Shown in pieces: positions 1 through 8,155 of a stretch of 64,000 bases of DNA. The notes below the pieces were generated by a model. The model did no database searches and was not told the DNA's origin. It saw nothing but the letters and a program-made list of their open reading frames with translations. How positions within the stretch are numbered: position 1 is the first letter of the stretch; each line of letters opens with the position of its first letter. This DNA comes from Mycobacterium yunnanensis (lineage in GTDB: Bacteria; Actinomycetota; Actinomycetes; Mycobacteriales; Mycobacteriaceae), in the NCBI RefSeq assembly GCF_025823185.1, contig NZ_JACKVK010000020.1, forward strand, positions 1-64,000, written 5' to 3'. The translations under genes and the position numbers were made by a program.

Positions 1-71
1 CTCAACGCCTCCAGAAACACCCCGCGCGCCGCCGCGGGAACCGTTTTGCTGCCGTGCTTGCGAAACCCCAT
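1..71 (-). CDS. 5' end of an unidentified gene, cut by the window edge
   Basis: An open frame starts at an ATG whose first base is 71 and runs leftwards off the window. It reads MGFRKHGSKTVPAAARGVFL and then continues for three more residues. A purine-rich stretch (GAGGGGTG) lies about ten bases upstream and could be its ribosome binding site. The basic start followed by a short helix-like stretch vaguely recalls small DNA-binding proteins, but 23 residues are too few for any assignment. Confidence 0.3.
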   Translation of the reverse strand, partial: MGFRKHGSKTVPAAARGVFLEAL

Positions 72-168
72 CGAACAACACCCCTCAACCAATCAGGTGT
101 TGCAGCGACCACTTGAGTCCGCCGTCTCGAATCGCGATCTCCCAGCACACTCGATGCGGGGGTGGGCG

Positions 169-735
169 TCAGGCAGCCGAACCCTTGAGTGCGTCACGCG
201 CACGGTCGAGCAGCGAGGCGAAGGGGCCAACGGCGAAGTTGACGGCAGCCGATTCGACACCGGGATGCGGATGCGTCGGGGCGATGCGCTCGGCGAAGAC
301 GACGGCGTCGGTGAGCTTCTTGAGCTCCGCGGCGTCGAGCTCCTCCTCCAGGCGGGGGAACTCCTCGGTCTCCTCCTTCTCGGCATGGGCGAGGACCGCG
401 GCCTGCAGGTGGATGAGCGCCTTGCTGAACTCGGCGGTGCCGCATTCGAGCTTCTCGATCTCGGCCAGCGCGACCTTGGACTCGTGCTCCTCGGCGAGAC
501 GGGCGTCGACGATCTCGTCGCCGCCGTCGACCTTGCGGCGCACGCGGGGGTGCACCATCATCTCCTCGGCCGTTTCGTGCACGGCGAGCATGGCGCGCAA
601 GGCGTCGAACGACTTCTGTTGCGTTGCAGCGTCGGCCGCGTCGAGCGTCTCGACGAACAACCGCTTGATGGCGTCGTGCTGATCGGTCAGGAACGTGACG
701 ACGTCCTGGCCGGTGCTGATGGTCCTGTCGGACAT
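169..735 (-). CDS. Hemerythrin HHE domain protein
   Basis: The 188-residue protein has the four-helix HHE cation-binding fold. Histidines and acidic residues that typically bind a di-iron centre are visible: the DQHDAIKRLF start (near residue 19), HETAEEMMVHP (near 54), EEHESK (near 83) and HAEKEETEEFPRL (near 117). Such soluble proteins bind oxygen, NO or iron and are often stress-linked in mycobacteria. The start is well supported by a perfect AGGAGGT a few bases before the ATG. It is not obviously in an operon. The exact ligand and physiological role cannot be read from sequence. Confidence 0.9.
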   Translation of the reverse strand: MSDRTISTGQDVVTFLTDQHDAIKRLFVETLDAADAATQQKSFDALRAMLAVHETAEEMMVHPRVRRKVDGGDEIVDARLAEEHESKVALAEIEKLECGTAEFSKALIHLQAAVLAHAEKEETEEFPRLEEELDAAELKKLTDAVVFAERIAPTHPHPGVESAAVNFAVGPFASLLDRARDALKGSAA

Positions 736-849
736 GGAGATACCTCCTGGTGAGCCTACGGATGGTGGCGCGCTGGGCTGGGCGCCGTCGTCGACCCCGT
801 ACCCGACGGCCGTACCGGCGAAACGACGGCGACGGCGATCGGTGTCGCG

Positions 850-1203
850 TCAGTAGCGGTCCAGTTCGACCAGCCGCTCGTCGCTAATGCCGAAGTGGTG
901 GGCGATCTCGTGGAGCACGACGTGCTTGATCTCGCGGTGCAGCCGGCTCGGATCAGCGCCGAACAGACGGGTCAGGGGACCACGGAAGATGCTGATCTTG
1001 TCGGGGAGTACCGCGCTGTAGGCGGTGGTCCGCTTGGTCAGCGGCACGCCCTGGTACAGCCCGAGCAGTCGTTGTCCGGCGGGCGGCTCGTCCTCCACGA
1101 CGATCTCGACGTTGCCCATGGCGGCGAGCAGTTCGGCGGGCAGCGAGTCCACCGCCTCGTCGATCGCCGCGTCGAACGCGTCGTCGCCTTCTGACGTCTC
1201 CAC
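850..1203 (-). CDS. Small zincin-type metallopeptidase family protein
   Basis: This short protein ends with VVLHEIAHHFGISDERL, a HExxH zinc-binding motif typical of the 110-140 residue Zincin_1 (DUF1025-type) family. The frame is open further upstream to 1311, but the GTG at 1203 (reading VETSEGDDAFDAAIDEA) matches the normal length and N-terminus of the family, giving 117 residues. It is divergent from the lipocalin-like gene at 1322, so both promoters lie in 1204-1321. Proteolytic activity of this family is inferred from the motif, and the substrate is unknown. Confidence 0.8.
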   Translation of the reverse strand: METSEGDDAFDAAIDEAVDSLPAELLAAMGNVEIVVEDEPPAGQRLLGLYQGVPLTKRTTAYSAVLPDKISIFRGPLTRLFGADPSRLHREIKHVVLHEIAHHFGISDERLVELDRY

Positions 1204-1321
1204 CCTTCGAGAGTGCCAGAACGCGAACTCGTGCACCCGGTTCACACCCGCGACGCCTCTACGCTGATGGGGTGACGACGACGACACCGCCGACGGGCGA
1301 CGCCATGACACGGCATCGCTG

Positions 1322-1759
1322 ATGCGCCGCGACGATCTGCTCGGGGCGTGGCACCTGAAGTCCTACACCGCCGAATCCGACGGTGCGGTCGACGAGCCGT
1401 TGGGTTCTGACCCGCTCGGCATCATCATGTACACCGCGGACGGGTACATGTCGGCACAGCTGATGCGCCGCGACCGGCCCGACTACGACAAGGCGGTCAC
1501 CGACGGCGGCACCCCGGAGCAAACCGCCTCGGCGGCAAGGGGTTACCTCTGCTACAGCGGGCCGTTCACACTAGACGAGGCGGCCGGCGTGGTCTCCCAT
1601 CACGTCGAGGTGTCGCTGTTGCCCAATTGGGTGGGCGGCACCCAGGTCCGGCAGGGCCGGCTGGAAAATGGGGTGCTTGAACTGCGGGCCGAGCTGGTGT
1701 CGCGCAGGGGAGCGACGACGACGCACGTGCTGACCTGGCGCCGCGCCCCGTCTCACTAG
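1322..1759 (+). CDS. Lipocalin-like domain protein
   Basis: This is a 145-residue protein with the Lipocalin_5 signature: an N-terminal LLGAWHLKSYT (residues 6-16), then IIMYTADGYMSAQLMRRDRP and later beta strands ending in LTWRR. These soluble single-barrel proteins are thought to bind small hydrophobic ligands and sometimes act beside polyketide or aromatic metabolism. No signal peptide is evident. It stands alone between the divergent zincin gene and the DUF1295 gene that follows 72 bases later on the same strand. The function is inferred from the fold only. Confidence 0.8.
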   Translation: MRRDDLLGAWHLKSYTAESDGAVDEPLGSDPLGIIMYTADGYMSAQLMRRDRPDYDKAVTDGGTPEQTASAARGYLCYSGPFTLDEAAGVVSHHVEVSLLPNWVGGTQVRQGRLENGVLELRAELVSRRGATTTHVLTWRRAPSH

Positions 1760-1831
1760 CGGCGCCGGCAGATCGGGCTCCGCCTCAACTAGAACGTGTT
1801 ACATTTTTGGCGTCCGGAACCCGAGGAGCCA

Positions 1832-2716
1832 ATGAGTAAGACCCGGTCACTGGTGATCGTCACCGCCGCCTACGTCGTCGCCATCGGGGTGGCCGCCGCC
1901 TGGCTGTGGTGGGGCCCCGACACCGGCCGGCTCTGGTTGAACACCCTCATCGCCGACGTGCTGGGGACGCTGGTCATCTTCGCGTTCAGCCGGGCCTACC
2001 GAAACTCCAGCTTCTACGACGCGTACTGGAGCGTCATCCCGCCGCTTCTGCTGTTCTGTTGGTGGAGTCAGGCCGAGCCCGGGGTGGACCCGCTGCGCTG
2101 CTGGCTGATTGCGATCGTGGTGTCGCTGTGGGCCATTCGCCTGACGGCCAACTGGGTCTACGCCTTCCCCGGTCTGCACCACGAGGACTGGCGTTACCCG
2201 ATGTTCAAGCAGCGGGCGGGGCGCTTCGAGGCCGTGGCGGACCTCGTCGCCATTCACCTGATCCCGACGTGCCAGGTGTTCCTGGCCATGGTGCCTGCCT
2301 ATGTCGCCGTCACCCGGCCCGGCGCGGGCATCGGGTGGCTGGCCTGGCTGGCCGCCGTGATCGGCCTCGCAGCCGTCGCCCTCGAGTTGGTGGCCGACGT
2401 CCAGATGCACCGGTTCGTGCGCGACCGTCGACCGGGAGACGTAATGGACCGCGGACTGTGGAGCTGGTCGCGGCACCCGAATTACTTCGGCGAGTTCGGT
2501 TTCTGGTTCGCCGTCGCCCTGTTCGGCATCGCGGCGGCGCCCGCCGACTGGTGGTGGCTGATCGTCGGTGCCGCCGCCATCCTGGCGATGTTCCTGGGCG
2601 CCAGCATCCCCATGATGGAGGAACGCAGCCTGCAGCGACGGCCGGCCTACGCCGACGTCGTCGACCGCGTGTCCCGCTTCGTCCCCAGGCCACCGACGGC
2701 TCGGGGGCTGCCGTGA
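1832..2716 (+). CDS. DUF1295 / steroid 5-alpha-reductase-like membrane protein
   Basis: The 294-residue protein is an integral membrane protein with about seven hydrophobic segments. Its C-terminal part contains LWSWSRHPNYFGEFGFWF, the hallmark of the DUF1295 and isoprenylcysteine methyltransferase/steroid 5-alpha-reductase superfamily, where this region binds NADPH or S-adenosylmethionine. The start is the ATG at 1832, preceded by GAGGAG; the open frame extends a little further upstream without a ribosome site. Its stop overlaps the GTG start of the FAD oxidoreductase by four bases, so the two are translationally coupled and may form a two-enzyme redox pair acting on a lipid or sterol-like substrate (inference). 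Confidence 0.85.
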   Translation: MSKTRSLVIVTAAYVVAIGVAAAWLWWGPDTGRLWLNTLIADVLGTLVIFAFSRAYRNSSFYDAYWSVIPPLLLFCWWSQAEPGVDPLRCWLIAIVVSLWAIRLTANWVYAFPGLHHEDWRYPMFKQRAGRFEAVADLVAIHLIPTCQVFLAMVPAYVAVTRPGAGIGWLAWLAAVIGLAAVALELVADVQMHRFVRDRRPGDVMDRGLWSWSRHPNYFGEFGFWFAVALFGIAAAPADWWWLIVGAAAILAMFLGASIPMMEERSLQRRPAYADVVDRVSRFVPRPPTARGLP

Positions 2717-3822
2717 CCAGGAAGCGCGTCGTCGTCGCCGGTCTCGGCGACAGCGGGATCCTGACCGCCATGCGGCTGGCCAGGCACGCCGACGTCGTGG
2801 GCATCTCGGCCAAGCCGGCCCTGGTCAGCGGCCAGGAACTGGGACTGCGGCTCAGCAGGCCCGATGACTGGTCGCGTGACTACTGGATCGCGTTCGACCG
2901 GTTCCGCGGGCTGGACCGCGTGCGCACCGTGCACGGCCGGCTCACCGGCCTCGACCCCGTCGCGCGCCGCGTCGAGCTGACGCGCCACGACGGCACGCGC
3001 AATCACGAGGACTACGACGCGCTGGTCATCGCCACCGGGGTGGCGAACGGTTTCTGGCGTCGGCCGGCGCTGCAGTCCGCGGCGGACGTCGCCGCCGACC
3101 TGCGCGCCGCGCACGATCGCGTCGCCCAGGCGGAGTCCGTCGTCGTGATCGGCGGCGGTGCGGCCGCGGTCAGCAGCGCCGCCAACGTCGCCCGCACCTG
3201 GCCCCGCACCAGGGTGGACCTGTACCACCCCGGCGAACGCCCGCTACCCGCGCACCACCCCAGAGTCTGGAGTCGCATCCGTCGGCGCCTGGCCGACCTC
3301 GGGGTGGGTGTGCACGACGGCCATCGCGCCGTCGTGCCAGACGGATTCGCGTGCGACGAGATCACCACCGGCGCCGTGCACTGGAGCACGGGGCAGGAGC
3401 CGGTGACGGCCGACGCGGTGCTCTGGACGATCGGGCGGGTGACCCCCAACACCGGATGGTTGCCGTCGGACATGGTCGACGACGACGGTTTCGTGCGCGT
3501 GACGCCCGATCTGCGGGTGCCCGGGCGGCCTGGGTTCTTCGCCATCGGTGACGTCGCGGCCACCGATCCGTTGCGCAGTTCGGCCAGGAACCGGGCCGAC
3601 GGGATGCTGGCCCACAACGTGCGGGCGGACTTCGACGGCCGCCCGTTGCGCAACTACCGGCCGCCGACGAGGCGATGGGGCTCGGTGCTGGGTGCCCAGC
3701 CCGACGGCCTGGAGGTCTTCGCCCCCGACGGCCGTGCCTTCCGGTTCCCGGCGTGGTCGGTCGACCGCATTCTGCAACCGGTGATCGTGCGGAGGGGCAT
3801 CTACCGCGGCGTGCGGCCCTGA
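2713..3822 (+). CDS. FAD-dependent NAD(P)H oxidoreductase
   Basis: This 369-residue flavoprotein resembles type II NADH dehydrogenase/AIF-type pyridine nucleotide-disulfide oxidoreductases. The N-terminal dinucleotide motif is VVVAGLGDSG (residues 5-14), the second is VVVIGGGAAAVSSA near residue 144, and FFAIGDVA near residue 276 is the C-terminal FAD contact. No redox-active CxxC pair is seen, so electrons probably pass from NAD(P)H via FAD to a quinone or a partner. The GTG start overlaps the stop of the DUF1295 gene (GTGA). It converges with the O-methyltransferase gene, seven bases away. Confidence 0.85.
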   Translation: MTRKRVVVAGLGDSGILTAMRLARHADVVGISAKPALVSGQELGLRLSRPDDWSRDYWIAFDRFRGLDRVRTVHGRLTGLDPVARRVELTRHDGTRNHEDYDALVIATGVANGFWRRPALQSAADVAADLRAAHDRVAQAESVVVIGGGAAAVSSAANVARTWPRTRVDLYHPGERPLPAHHPRVWSRIRRRLADLGVGVHDGHRAVVPDGFACDEITTGAVHWSTGQEPVTADAVLWTIGRVTPNTGWLPSDMVDDDGFVRVTPDLRVPGRPGFFAIGDVAATDPLRSSARNRADGMLAHNVRADFDGRPLRNYRPPTRRWGSVLGAQPDGLEVFAPDGRAFRFPAWSVDRILQPVIVRRGIYRGVRP

Positions 3823-3829
3823 GGGGGCC

Positions 3830-4498
3830 TCAGCCGAGTTTGACGCACAGCGCGATGCCGTCCCCGGTGGGGATCGTGACCGACAGGTAGCCGTTGGACG
3901 GGTCGCTCAGATGGGCCATCAGTGGACCGTGAACGTCACTGCCCCAGTCCATCTCGACGTCGTCGACCAGGATCAGCGACCCCGGATGCAGGGAGGGCTC
4001 CAGCAGGCGCAGCACCGGCAACGCGAGATCTGGCCAGCCGTCAAGCAGCACCAGGTCGACCTCGCCGGGTACCTCGGTGAGCGTGGTGAGGGCGTCGCCG
4101 ACGCGGAGGTCGACGAGGTCCGACACACCGGCCTCCTCGAAATTGCGTTGCGCGGCAAGGGCTTTGTCGTGCTGCAGCTCGGTGCCGATGACGATGCCGC
4201 CGCCGTTGTCGCGGACCGCTGCGGCCAAGTGGATGGTGGAGACGCCGAACGACGTGCCGTATTCGACGACGGTGCGGGCGCCGGTCGCCCTGGCCAGCAG
4301 GTACAGCAGCTGGCCACCGTCAGACGACACCGACATGTACACGTCCTTGAACAGCTCGGCGCGACGTTCGGCGCTCAGATGGGCCGGGAAGCCCTCGATC
4401 CCGGTGGCGGCGAAAGCCTGCGGGTCGTGTTCCTCTTCGGCGGTCAACATGCGTTGCAGGACAACGGATACCGGCTCGGTGTGCAGGGTGGAGGCCAT
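3830..4498 (-). CDS. O-methyltransferase (class I SAM-dependent)
   Basis: The 222-residue protein has the Rossmann SAM-binding fold: motif I is VVEYGTSFGVSTIHLA (from about residue 77), the acidic post-motif is VIGTEL, and LVLLDGWPD and LILVDDVEMDWG follow, as in catechol/caffeoyl-CoA O-methyltransferases (Methyltransf_24/3). It probably methylates a small hydroxylated molecule. The gene is divergent from a LysR-type regulator gene 83 bases away, the standard arrangement for a LysR target, but that regulator is interrupted by a stop codon here, so control may be altered. Confidence 0.85.
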   Translation of the reverse strand: MASTLHTEPVSVVLQRMLTAEEEHDPQAFAATGIEGFPAHLSAERRAELFKDVYMSVSSDGGQLLYLLARATGARTVVEYGTSFGVSTIHLAAAVRDNGGGIVIGTELQHDKALAAQRNFEEAGVSDLVDLRVGDALTTLTEVPGEVDLVLLDGWPDLALPVLRLLEPSLHPGSLILVDDVEMDWGSDVHGPLMAHLSDPSNGYLSVTIPTGDGIALCVKLG

Positions 4499-4581
4499 GG
4501 CGTGAATCCCTTCTCGTGGTGACGAACTCCAACGTAGGATCGAGTCGGATTACCGTCCAGTGCATGTTTGATAGGAAGTGA

Positions 4582-5496
4582 TTGCCAAAAGTGGAATCCA
4601 ACCTGGACCTCAACCTGTTCGTCGCCCTCGACGCGCTGCTCGACGAGGGCAGCGTCGGCGGTGCGGCACAGCGGCTGCACACCTCGGCACCGGCGATGAG
4701 CCGGACGCTCGCCAGGCTGCGGCGCATGCTCGACGATCCGATCCTGGTGCGTGCCGGTCGGGGGATGGTGCCGACGCCGCGGGCCCTGGCGATGAAGGGC
4801 CGCGTGCACGAGCTCGTCGAGCAGGGCCGCCGGCTGATGAGCGCGGAGGACCGCGCCGACCCGGCCAGCCTGCGGCGCACCTTCTCGGTGCAAATCGGCG
4901 ACCTGCTGTCCAACGGCATCGGCGCTCGGTTGGTCTCGCGCGTCCGTGACGAGGCCCCCGGGGTGACGCTCCGGTTCGTTGGCGACAGCCACGAGGACAC
5001 CGACGGTCTCCGCGACGGCAGCGTCGACCTCGAACTCGGGCAGATGCGTCGTACCCACCCGGAGACCCACGTCGAGGAGCTCCTGTCCGACCGGATGGTG
5101 GGCGTGCTGCGGGCAGGGCACCCGCTCGACGGCAAACGGGTCACGCTGGCGCGGTTCGCCGCTGCCGAACACGTGGTGTCCTCGCGACGCGGGCTGCTCA
5201 CGGGGCCGGTCGACCCCCTGCTCGTCGAACGAGGGCTCCGGCGCCGGGTGGCGGTGTGCACGCCGACCGCGCTCGCGGCGTTCCACCTGATCGCCGGGAG
5301 CGACCTCGTCGGCATGGCACCGTAGGCGATCACCCGCGACACGCTGGCCGACTTCGGGCTGCGCTCCTTCGAGATCCCGCTCGACCTGCCGACGCTGGAC
5401 ATCGGCGTGTCGTGGCATCCCAGGCATGACGCCGACGGCGCCCACCGGTGGTTGCGGCAGTGCGTGCGCGACGCCGTGGCGGACATGTCCGAATAA
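4582..5496 (+). pseudogene. LysR-family regulator with an in-frame amber stop
   Basis: From a TTG at 4582 (preceded by AGGAAG) the frame encodes a LysR regulator: the N-terminal winged helix has NLFVALDALLDEGSVGGAAQ and TSAPAMSRTLARLRRML, followed by the substrate-binding domain. At 5323-5325 a TAG stops translation after 247 residues (ending GSDLVGMAP). The same frame then continues without a gap through ITRDTLADFGLRSFEIPLDL and SWHPRHDADGAHRWLRQCV to a normal TAA at 5494-5496. The full product would be about 304 residues, the usual LysR size. A single CAG to TAG change would explain it. Loss of the last 56 residues should remove part of the effector domain. It is divergent from the O-methyltransferase. 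Confidence 0.85.
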
Positions 5497-5582
5497 CGAT
5501 TCGATCACACAAATCACGGCGTGAATCACGATCACTTAAGAGTCGGGGCGAAATCCTGAGGACATTGCCGATGACGCCGCGA

Positions 5583-5597
5583 AATTCGTACCGAATT
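5583..5597. promoter_or_regulatory. Inverted repeat upstream of haem-binding gene
   Basis: AATTCG and CGAATT form a perfect 6-3-6 inverted repeat with TAC between. It lies 156 bases before the haem-binding protein gene and shares the CGAATT core with a second, longer inverted repeat at 5694-5725. This suggests a regulator site, but no regulator is identified. Confidence 0.4.
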
Positions 5598-5693
5598 GTC
5601 GGGTTTCTCACGTCATTTCACGTAACGCCTGGTTGAACCGCCGCGATCGCCTTCGTTTCGCGTCCTGGCAGTCCCCTGTGGGATGCGTACCGT

Positions 5694-5725
5694 GGAATTC
5701 GGGTCCAGGGACAGGCCCGAATTCC
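5694..5725 (+). promoter_or_regulatory. Long inverted repeat in leader of haem-binding gene
   Basis: GGAATTCGGG (5694-5703) and CCCGAATTCC (5716-5725) are exact reverse complements separated by 12 bases. The repeat ends 27 bases before the ATG at 5753. It could be a protein operator or, if transcribed, a stable hairpin in the mRNA leader. Confidence 0.5.
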
Positions 5726-5752
5726 GCAAAGTCTTTCCAGAGGAAATCGATC

Positions 5753-6121
5753 ATGAAATTCAGTGGCATCGCCATGCTCTTCACCGGAATCGCCGCCGCC
5801 GCGACCATCGCGGCGCCGGCCGCCTCGGCTGCGCCCGACTGCAGCGGACCGGGCGTGGCCAACACCGTCAGCTCCGTGACCGGCTCGGCGCGCGACTACC
5901 TGCGCGCGCACCCCGGCGCCGATCAGGTGGTCAACGCGGCGCGCAACCAACCGCGCGGCGAGGCGGCGGCCAACATCCGGAACTACTTCACGGCCAACCC
6001 GCAGGAGTACTACGAACTGCGCGGCATCATCGCCCCGATCGGCGACACGCAGCGAGAGTGCAACGTCTCGGTGCTGCCGGCGGACCTGCAGTCGGCCTAC
6101 GCCGAGTTCATGGCAGGCTGA
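5753..6121 (+). CDS. Secreted haem-binding protein (Rv0203-like)
   Basis: The 122-residue protein has a Sec signal peptide ending at PAASAAPDC and a small alpha-helical domain of the mycobacterial haemophore type (PF16525): ANTVSSVTGSARDYLRAHPG, a YFTANPQEYYELRGI helix and two cysteines (in PDCSG and RECNV) that probably form a disulphide. Members carry haem outside the cell. The ATG at 5753 follows AGAGGAAA. Two more family members lie at 33963 and 34716 beside mmpL11; this copy is separate and has its own leader with inverted repeats. Haem binding is inferred from the family. Confidence 0.85.
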   Translation: MKFSGIAMLFTGIAAAATIAAPAASAAPDCSGPGVANTVSSVTGSARDYLRAHPGADQVVNAARNQPRGEAAANIRNYFTANPQEYYELRGIIAPIGDTQRECNVSVLPADLQSAYAEFMAG

Positions 6122-6122
6122 C

Positions 6123-7673
6123 CTACCAGGTGTCGACGAACCGCGGTCGCCGGGCATCCCGTGGGTGTTCGGCGGCCGCGGCCAGCGTCGCGCTGATCAA
6201 CCGCCGGGTGTCGGCCGGGTCGACGACATCGTCGATCTCGAAGAGCGTCGCGGCGTTGAGCGCTCGGGCGTTCTCCTGAGCCGCGGCGGTCGCCTCGCGG
6301 ACGCGCTGCTCGCGCTCCTCGTCGTCGACGATGGCCTCCAACTCCTTGCGCATCCCCAGCCGGACCGCCCCCTCCAGGCCCATCGGCCCGAGGTGAGCGC
6401 CCGGCCACGCCACCGTCAGCAACGGCTCGTGCAGGCTGCCGCCGCACATCGCCTGTGCGCCAAGGCCGTACCCGCGCCGCAGCACCACCGCCACCAGCGG
6501 CACGCGGATCGACGCGCCGGCCACCAGGAGTCGAGAACCGTGCCGTACCAACGCCTCTGCCTCGGCGGCGGGCCCCACCATGTATCCGGGGCAGTCGACG
6601 AGGGACACCACGGGTAACCCGAACGCGTCGCACAACTGGAGGAAGCGGGCCGCCTTGTCGGCCGCGCCCGAGGTGATCGCCCCGGCCGTGAACCGGGTGT
6701 CGTTGGCCAGCACGCCCACCGGTCGACCGTCGATGCGGGCCAACGCCGTGACCATCTCGGGTGCAAACCGTTGCCGCAGGAACGTCACGGAGCCCTCGTC
6801 TGCCAGGGTCTCGATGACGGGACCGACCGGGTACGCCCGACGGGCCCGCTCGGGAACCATCGTGCGCAAGGCGGTTTGGTCCGGGACGCGGCCGGGGGTG
6901 GTGGGACCGCGGAAGTAGCCGAGCAGCTCCTTCGCCGTCGCCACCGCGGCCGCCTCGTCGGCGACCACCACGTCGACCACCCCGTTGGGGGCTTGCACGG
7001 AGATCGGGCCGACGTCGTCGGGCGCGACGGTGCCCAGGCCTCCGCCGGCGATCATGGCGGGGCCGCCCATGCCGATCGACGCGTCCTCGGTCGCCACGAT
7101 GAGATCGGCGCAGCCCGCGATCACGGCGTTGCCTGCGAAGCAGCGGCTCTTGACCACGGCGATCCGCGGCACCAGGCCGGACAGGGCCGCCCACAGCTTG
7201 AACGCCCGCACGTCGAGCGAGGACACGACCGGGTAGTCGGTGTCGCCGGGACGGCCGCCGCCACCCTCGGCGAAGAACACCGTCGGCAGGCGCAACCGCT
7301 CGATAACGTCGAACAAGCGGTCCTTCTTGCGATGTCCCAGCGCGCCCTGCGTACCCGCCAGCACCGTGTAGTCATACGCCAGCACCGCGCAGGCCGCGCC
7401 GTCGACCGTCGCCGTACCCGCGACCATGCCGTCGGCCGGCGTGTGGGCAATCAAATCGTCGACGTCGCGCCGAAGGCGTTGGGCGGCAATCGCATAACGG
7501 CCATATTCGACGAAGGATCCTGGGTCGACGAGATCCGCGACGTTCTCCCGAGCGGTGCGCCCACCGGCGGCACGTCGGCGCTGCACGGCGTCGGGCCGGG
7601 CGGCGTCCTCGGTCAGTCCCCGGCGGCGGAGCAACTCCACCAGGTCGTCACGCATCGGCTCGTCGGTCGCCAT
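6123..7673 (-). CDS. Acyl-CoA carboxylase carboxyltransferase subunit (AccD family)
   Basis: This 516-residue crotonase-fold protein spans both halves of a biotin-dependent carboxyltransferase: the acyl-CoA-binding half has GALGHRKKDRLFDVIERL and FFAEGGGGRPGD, and the carboxybiotin half has LVDCPGYMVGPAAEAEALVR and the GYGLGAQAMCGGS loop. Such subunits transfer CO2 from carboxybiotin to an acyl-CoA (propionyl-, acetyl-, methylcrotonyl- or longer). No biotin carboxylase gene lies nearby, so the partner must be encoded elsewhere. The ATG at 7673, behind GGGAGA, is preferred over the open frame up to 7739. It is divergent from the PPOX gene, 50 bases away. Confidence 0.85.
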   Translation of the reverse strand: MATDEPMRDDLVELLRRRGLTEDAARPDAVQRRRAAGGRTARENVADLVDPGSFVEYGRYAIAAQRLRRDVDDLIAHTPADGMVAGTATVDGAACAVLAYDYTVLAGTQGALGHRKKDRLFDVIERLRLPTVFFAEGGGGRPGDTDYPVVSSLDVRAFKLWAALSGLVPRIAVVKSRCFAGNAVIAGCADLIVATEDASIGMGGPAMIAGGGLGTVAPDDVGPISVQAPNGVVDVVVADEAAAVATAKELLGYFRGPTTPGRVPDQTALRTMVPERARRAYPVGPVIETLADEGSVTFLRQRFAPEMVTALARIDGRPVGVLANDTRFTAGAITSGAADKAARFLQLCDAFGLPVVSLVDCPGYMVGPAAEAEALVRHGSRLLVAGASIRVPLVAVVLRRGYGLGAQAMCGGSLHEPLLTVAWPGAHLGPMGLEGAVRLGMRKELEAIVDDEEREQRVREATAAAQENARALNAATLFEIDDVVDPADTRRLISATLAAAAEHPRDARRPRFVDTW

Positions 7674-7723
7674 GGATTCTCTCCCGAGGAATAGTGTGTG
7701 CCCGATCACGGGTTGGGTGGGAC

Positions 7724-8155
7724 ATGACCAGCTCTTCATTCAACCCGCGAACCCTGCTGGCCGAGGCGCGACTCGGCGTGCTGGCGACCATCAAGGCCAA
7801 CGGCCTGCCGCAACTGTCGCCGGTGACCCCGTACTTCGACGAGGCCGCCGACGTCGTGTACGTGTCGATGACCGAGGGACGGGCGAAGACCGCCAACCTC
7901 AGGCGCGACCCACGCGCGGCGATCGAGGTGACCAGCTCGGACGGCTGGGCGTGGGCCACCGCGGAGGGCACGGTCACGCTGACCGGGCCCGGCACCGATC
8001 CCCACGGGCCGGAGGTGGAGGCGCTGGTCGACTACTACCGGCGAGCGGCGGGAGAACACCCCGACTGGGACGAATACCGGTCGGTGATGGTGTCGGATCG
8101 CCGGGTCCTGATGACACTGGCCGTCGGGAAGGTCTACGGCGAAGCCATTCGCTAA
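7724..8155 (+). CDS. PPOX-class F420/FMN-dependent oxidoreductase
   Basis: The 143-residue protein is a split-barrel flavin/F420 enzyme of the TIGR03618 type: LLAEARLGVLATIKANGLPQ, an LSPV.PY strand, VSMTEGRAKTANLRRDPRA (phosphate/cofactor contact) and WATAEGTVTLTGPG. Mycobacterial members use F420H2 to reduce diverse substrates or bind the cofactor. The ATG at 7724 follows GGTGGGAC. It is divergent from the carboxyltransferase gene and its 3' end overlaps the convergent SRPBCC gene by four bases. The substrate is unknown. Confidence 0.85.
   Translation: MTSSSFNPRTLLAEARLGVLATIKANGLPQLSPVTPYFDEAADVVYVSMTEGRAKTANLRRDPRAAIEVTSSDGWAWATAEGTVTLTGPGTDPHGPEVEALVDYYRRAAGEHPDWDEYRSVMVSDRRVLMTLAVGKVYGEAIR

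Noticed and set aside
4499..4581. LysR T-N11-A box between the O-methyltransferase and LysR genes
   Set aside because: Several loose matches are possible but none has convincing dyad symmetry.
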